Source: Bryobacterales bacterium
GTDB taxonomy: Bacteria; Acidobacteriota; Terriglobia; Bryobacterales; Bryobacteraceae
Direction: 5' to 3'
DNA length: 9,269 nucleotides
Assembly (NCBI GenBank): GCA_003132905.1
Contig: PKZC01000321.1
Span: 1-9,269, forward strand
In this document: piece by piece, positions 6,199 to 9,269 of the stretch
Layout of the letters: each line of letters opens with the position of its first letter
Position numbering within the stretch: the first letter of the stretch is position 1
Translations under genes and position numbers: made by a program
The notes under the pieces: model-generated
The model's database searches: none
What the model was told of the DNA's origin: nothing
Seen by the model: only the letters and a program-made list of their open reading frames with translations

Positions 6199-8064
6199 TC
6201 AGTTCGCCTTGGGCTTGGGTCGCAATTCCGGCGGGTAAGTAGTTTCCGAAGTTCCGCGCGGTACGAGTGTGAAGTCCGGCATGGCGACGATCTTGTTATC
6301 GCCGTGCATCGAGAGGAAGGCGTCGTTGAGCTCGAACACGTGCGCGCGTTTTAGCTCTAGCGGCGCTTCGTCGATCTGATAGATGGTGCCGCGGCCAAAG
6401 TCGATATAGGGCCAGTTCTTTTGCTCGATGTGCGTGCCTAAAACATGGGCCACCGGATGCGCGATGACAAAATCAGTGAGCCGCTGTGAACTCGCGGTAT
6501 AGACATCGATATTTTCAACTGTGAGCAATCCGGGGTACAGGCTGTCGCCGGTCATCAGGTTCCCCGTCATGCGATCGTAAAGGGCGATGCTGGCTTCCTG
6601 ATGCCCAGGGAAGGGAATTACGTCGATGATCCGGCCGCCCAAGTCGATATGGCCAATATCGGTCGGCCAGTTGTCCATTCCGGTTGCTTTCGCAATCGCG
6701 TCGGGCTTGGGAGCGATGTACTCCACATTCGACATCGCCTGGAATTGCGGATCGGCGGCGGTATGGTCGTTGTGGCCATGCGAGTGGATGACCACCAATG
6801 AAACCGGAGCGTGTTTCTTACGGGCGGCCCATTGGGCCATCAGGTCCATAATGACCGGCGCTGTTGGAATGACGGTGCCGCGCGTGTTGTCGGGCATGAG
6901 CGTCCCAACGCCGGTGTCTTCGAGCAGCGCTTTATTGTCGCCAAAGATCAGGTACAAGAATGGCTTCTCCGGATTGATGCAGCCCGATTCGCGCAGGATG
7001 TAGAAATCCTCGTTGTATTCCTTTACCTGCCAATCGGGGACCGTGACACAATTGGGACCGCCGGTCCTCCAGCCTTCCGGCACCGTTCCCGCTTGAAGAC
7101 CCAAACCATCGCCCGCCTGAATATCGCGCGGCATCTGCGTGTTCGCAGCGCGCGGGACCACCGAGAAATCCGGGTAGACGATCTTAATGGGTTTTCCGTT
7201 CATTTGCCGGAACGCCTCGGCCAGTTCAAACACATGCGCGCGGCTTAGTTCGAGAACGTGCTCCTTGGGCTGATAAGTTGTGCCGCGAGGGTAATCGAAA
7301 TACGACTGGCTGCCTTGTTCGATATGCGTTCCCAGAACATGGGCGACAGGGTTGAGCTTTACAAAATCCACCAGCCGTTGGGCGCTCGCGGCATACGTGG
7401 GAATTTGCGCTTCAGGAACATAAAGGCGGCCGGGATAGAGACTGTCGCCGGTCATAAGATTTCCGGTAATGCGATCGTACAGTGCGATGCTTGCGATGTC
7501 GTGGCCGGGAATCGGAATCACATCGACGATGCGGTTGCCGAGATCGATCTGGCCCAGGTCCGTCGGCCAAGTAGCGATTCCCGCGGCCTTCTGTATCTCC
7601 GCCGGCGTGGCCGCCACAAACTGCACCTCGGGCATCTGCTGGAATCGCCCGTCCGCCGCGGTGTGATCTCCGTGCGAATGAGAATGGATTACTACTAACG
7701 ACACCGGGGCGTGATGCTTTTTCTTGGCCCACTTCGCCATAAGGTCCATAATGACGGGCGCGGTGGGAATCACTGTTTTATCGGGTGTTGCATAAGCAAC
7801 TCCGGTATCTTCAAGGAGAGCCTTGTTCTCGCCAAAAATCAAATAGAGGAACGGCTTCTCCGCATTAATACACCCGGATTCACGCAGGATGTAAAAGTCT
7901 TCGTTGTATTCGTGTACCTGCCAGTTCGGTACCGTCAGACAGTTCGGGCCGCCAGTGAGCCACGGTTCAGCCAGCGTGCCGGGCTTGAGTTCCGCGCGAG
8001 TGTGATCTGAAGCCGATGCGTACATCGCGAATAGCAGACCAATCAAAACCATTTGCATCTTCAT
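6199..8064 (-). CDS. Exported tandem double metallo-beta-lactamase-fold hydrolase
   Basis: A 621-residue protein with a Sec signal in the first ~20 residues and two homologous MBL domains, about 29-325 and 326-621. Domain 1 has the metal motif H129-S-H131-G-D133-H134, then P-G-H188, T-G-D207 and G-T-H247. Domain 2 has H429-G-H431-N-D433-H434, P-G-H488, T-G-D507 and G-T-H545. Both sets match the H-x-H-x-D-H/H/D/H ligands of dinuclear zinc MBL enzymes, so both domains look catalytic. Most MBL enzymes have one such domain in 200-320 residues, so this is a fused internal duplication. ATG 8064 is preceded by AAAGGAGA (AGGAG core, 7-nt spacer). A periplasmic hydrolase is expected; the substrate is unknown. 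It lacks recognisable features of RNase, lactonase or alkylsulfatase subfamilies, and antibiotic hydrolysis should not be assumed. It is transcribed toward the DUF1989 pair 272 nt away and divergently from the TonB-type receptor. Confidence 0.92.
   Translation of the reverse strand: MKMQMVLIGLLFAMYASASDHTRAELKPGTLAEPWLTGGPNCLTVPNWQVHEYNEDFYILRESGCINAEKPFLYLIFGENKALLEDTGVAYATPDKTVIPTAPVIMDLMAKWAKKKHHAPVSLVVIHSHSHGDHTAADGRFQQMPEVQFVAATPAEIQKAAGIATWPTDLGQIDLGNRIVDVIPIPGHDIASIALYDRITGNLMTGDSLYPGRLYVPEAQIPTYAASAQRLVDFVKLNPVAHVLGTHIEQGSQSYFDYPRGTTYQPKEHVLELSRAHVFELAEAFRQMNGKPIKIVYPDFSVVPRAANTQMPRDIQAGDGLGLQAGTVPEGWRTGGPNCVTVPDWQVKEYNEDFYILRESGCINPEKPFLYLIFGDNKALLEDTGVGTLMPDNTRGTVIPTAPVIMDLMAQWAARKKHAPVSLVVIHSHGHNDHTAADPQFQAMSNVEYIAPKPDAIAKATGMDNWPTDIGHIDLGGRIIDVIPFPGHQEASIALYDRMTGNLMTGDSLYPGLLTVENIDVYTASSQRLTDFVIAHPVAHVLGTHIEQKNWPYIDFGRGTIYQIDEAPLELKRAHVFELNDAFLSMHGDNKIVAMPDFTLVPRGTSETTYPPELRPKPKAN
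6202..7089 (-). repeat. Second copy of the internal MBL duplication
   Basis: Codes for residues 326-621. It begins G-T-V-P-E-G-W-R-T-G-G-P-N-C, matching G-T-L-A-E-P-W-L-T-G-G-P-N-C of the first copy 297 codons earlier. Differences include a 3-residue insertion before the metal motif (a G-T-L-M-P-D-N-T-R-G segment) and a 2-residue deletion before G-T-H. By eye roughly two-thirds to three-quarters of residues are identical, while the DNA differs at many third positions, so the duplication is not recent. Confidence 0.85.
7090..7980 (-). repeat. First copy of the internal MBL duplication
   Basis: Codes for residues 29-325, directly after the signal peptide region. It shares with the second copy the stretches E-Y-N-E-D-F-Y-I-L-R-E-S-G-C-I-N, K-A-L-L-E-D-T-G-V, T-A-P-V-I-M-D-L-M-A, H-A-P-V-S-L-V-V-I-H-S-H and T-G-N-L-M-T-G-D-S-L-Y-P-G. 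The linker between copies (about residues 304-325) is the least conserved part. Confidence 0.85.
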
Positions 8065-8217
8065 CGAAAGTCTCCTTTAGCAGAGGCTGCCCTAGCGCAG
8101 CGCCGCCGAAAATCCACAAGACGCGATGCGGGCTTTTAGTCCAGTTGGGTATCAGTTAGGAATCGAGACCTATGTGCGACAGGCAAGGCCGCTTCGAAAC
8201 AACGGAGGAAGGAAGCT

Positions 8218-8236
8218 TTCAACCAGGAAAGTTGAA
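8218..8236. repeat. Inverted repeat, operator candidate at the MBL promoter
   Basis: TTCAAC and GTTGAA are perfect 6-bp arms around a 7-bp centre. It lies where transcription from the minus-strand promoter candidate (8239-8267) would begin, the usual place for a repressor site. It may instead be a chance match. Confidence 0.35.
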
Positions 8237-8238
8237 TA

Positions 8239-8267
8239 AGGCTAGCACGGGCCTGATCGAGTTGCAA
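8239..8267 (-). promoter_or_regulatory. Possible promoter of the double MBL gene
   Basis: On the minus strand TTGCAA (8262-8267, 4 of 6 to TTGACA) is separated by 17 bp from TAGCCT (8239-8244, 3 of 6 to TATAAT). Spacing is ideal but the -10 is poor. It would leave a leader of about 170 nt before ATG 8064. Confidence 0.25.
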
Positions 8268-8291
8268 CAACAAATCAGAGATCGACGATGC

Positions 8292-8319
8292 TTGCGTTTA
8301 TAAGGCCTAACAATAAAAT
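8292..8319 (+). promoter_or_regulatory. Possible promoter of the receptor gene
   Basis: TTGCGT (8292-8297) is followed after 16 bp by TAAAAT (8314-8319), which matches TATAAT at 5 of 6 positions. It faces away from the minus-strand candidate, whose -35 ends 24 bp to the left. It would give a leader of about 260 nt. Confidence 0.35.
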
Positions 8320-8588
8320 TGTCGCCATTAGTTCTTGTCGAGTGGGGTCATCCGTGCTACTCTTCTCAAAACGCACCTTGGTGTGAGTTTGGTTCCTTCG
8401 TCGTACTTTCCTCGCGGCCTCGCGGTCGCACATTGCGCTTAGTCAGCGCGACTCGATTCCGGTTCCTGCATGCGTGTATGCTCCGCCCAGGTGGATAGCC
8501 TGGCACGACGCCCACTGTTCTTGTGCGCATGTTGCGGTCAACCGGATTGGTCATTCGCTATATCAATCTCGCTCAGGAGTCTTGCGCA

Positions 8589-9269
8589 ATGTACATGATC
8601 AGCCGTTGCATCCGGTCCGCCGCTTTTTTGGCGCTGATGGCTTTATCCGGAGTAGTCGCCGCCTGGGGCCAGACCACCAGTTCGCTGCGCGGCATCGTGA
8701 CCGATTCGCAGGGGGGCGCCGTCGATTCGGCTAGCGCGCTTTTGCAAAACGATCAGACGGGTTTCAAACGCAGCGTCCTTACCGACGCAACAGGTGTCTA
8801 TCAGTTTCTGCAGGTTCCACCCGGATCGTACGTGTTGGTGATAGAAAAGCCCGGTTTTGCTGCCCTAACGCAACAGGGAGTGCAGTTACTGGTGGATACG
8901 CCGGCGACGCTGAACCTGACTTTGCAACTGGCCTCGGTGGCAACCGCCGTTAACGTCGAGACGCAGGTTGATTCTCTCAATACAGAGAACGCCGCTATCG
9001 GCAATGCGTTCAATCAGACTCAGATTCGACAATTGCCGCTGCAGACCCGAAACGTCGTCGAACTACTCAGTCTGCAGCCTGGCGTAACGGAAACAGGCGA
9101 GGTGATGGGTTCCAGGCGCGATCAGAATAATATTGTGCTGGACGGTGTCGACGATAACGACAACCAGAACGCCGGATTGGGCGTGCTCGGCCGTAATTCC
9201 GCAATCGCACTTCCCGGTTTCAATGGCGGAACGGCGGGCTCAGGCCTTGATCGCGCAGCCGGATTTAAC
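8589..9269 (+). CDS. TonB-dependent-receptor-like outer-membrane protein with carboxypeptidase-regulatory-like domain (partial, C-terminus beyond window)
   Basis: The frame is open from ATG 8589 to the right edge, 227 residues. ATG 8589 is preceded by AGGAG with a 9-nt spacer; a second in-frame ATG at 8595 would be 15 nt away and is less likely. Residues 1-28 form a Sec signal ending V-V-A-A-W-G-Q. Residues 32 to about 115 are a carboxypeptidase-regulatory-like (CarboxypepD_reg) beta domain, starting S-L-R-G-I-V-T-D-S-Q-G-G-A-V and including G-V-Y-Q-F-L-Q-V-P-P-G-S-Y. A plug-like region follows: Q-I-R-Q-L-P-L-Q-T-R-N-V-V-E-L-L, L-Q-P-G-V, then N-N-I-V-L-D-G-V-D-D-N-D. This layout is typical of the very large (about 1,000-1,200 residue) Oar-like receptors abundant in Acidobacteria, so most of the barrel lies outside. 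The ligand cannot be predicted. It is divergent from the MBL gene and may share its regulation. Confidence 0.92.
   Translation, partial: MYMISRCIRSAAFLALMALSGVVAAWGQTTSSLRGIVTDSQGGAVDSASALLQNDQTGFKRSVLTDATGVYQFLQVPPGSYVLVIEKPGFAALTQQGVQLLVDTPATLNLTLQLASVATAVNVETQVDSLNTENAAIGNAFNQTQIRQLPLQTRNVVELLSLQPGVTETGEVMGSRRDQNNIVLDGVDDNDNQNAGLGVLGRNSAIALPGFNGGTAGSGLDRAAGFN

Larger units (their letters stand above)
8065..8588. other. Divergent intergenic region between MBL and receptor genes
   Basis: These 524 bases contain no credible gene; the short frames at 8366-8554 (minus) and 8474-8734 (plus) have no Shine-Dalgarno or family likeness, and the latter runs out of frame into the receptor. The region holds the MBL ribosome site at 8071-8078, an operator-like inverted repeat at 8218-8236, two back-to-back promoter candidates between 8239 and 8319, a tandem 8-mer CCTCGCGG at 8410-8417 and 8418-8425, and the receptor ribosome site at 8575-8579. 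The receptor transcript would have a long leader of about 260 nt in which no known riboswitch was recognised. Confidence 0.6.

Noticed and set aside
6199..8064. Double MBL gene as an antibiotic-resistance beta-lactamase
   Set aside because: The metal ligands are shared by the whole superfamily. There is no closer likeness to class B enzymes that I can see, and the context is chromosomal with no mobile element.
8366..8734. Small frames in the divergent intergenic region as genes or a leader peptide
   Set aside because: No ribosome sites; the plus-strand frame runs out of register into the receptor gene and the minus-strand one lacks any family signal.

Overview
The window looks like part of an Acidobacteriota chromosome, most likely close to Solibacter/Bryobacterales. 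This is inferred from three things: a PSCyt1-DUF1549-DUF1553 gene paired with a Tat-exported DUF1501 gene, a TonB-type receptor whose N-terminus combines a carboxypeptidase-regulatory-like domain with a 'R-N-V-x-x-L-L-x-L-Q-P-G-V' plug start (the Oar-like type expanded in Acidobacteria), and the moderately GC-rich coding bias. No RNA genes, insertion sequences, CRISPR arrays or phage genes were seen.

Layout, left to right. Positions 1-4261 hold a two-gene minus-strand operon: a large exported haem-motif protein (PSCyt1/DUF1549/DUF1553), then 12 nt later a DUF1501 protein that runs off the left edge. Positions 4262-4565 are non-coding. Positions 4566-5926 hold two overlapping minus-strand genes for paralogous DUF1989 (urea-carboxylase-associated) proteins, a family that includes the two subunits of carboxyguanidine deiminase. 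Positions 5927-6198 are a leader with a 10-bp direct repeat at exactly 20-bp period and two hairpins. Positions 6199-8064 encode one exported protein of two tandem metallo-beta-lactamase-fold domains, both with a full set of metal ligands. Positions 8065-8588 are a divergent intergenic region with back-to-back promoter candidates. From 8589 to the right edge, on the plus strand, is the start of a TonB-dependent-receptor-like outer-membrane protein.

How the genes may work together. The left pair is a recognised partnership of cell-envelope proteins of unproven function. The DUF1989 pair is the only part with a clear link to metabolism (guanidine or urea nitrogen), but its usual partners, a biotin-dependent carboxylase and allophanate hydrolase, are not in the window. 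The double MBL protein and the receptor are divergently transcribed from a shared intergenic region and may be co-regulated; this is inference. The most interesting points are the isolated DUF1989 pair, the internally duplicated MBL enzyme, and the operator-like repeats in front of both.
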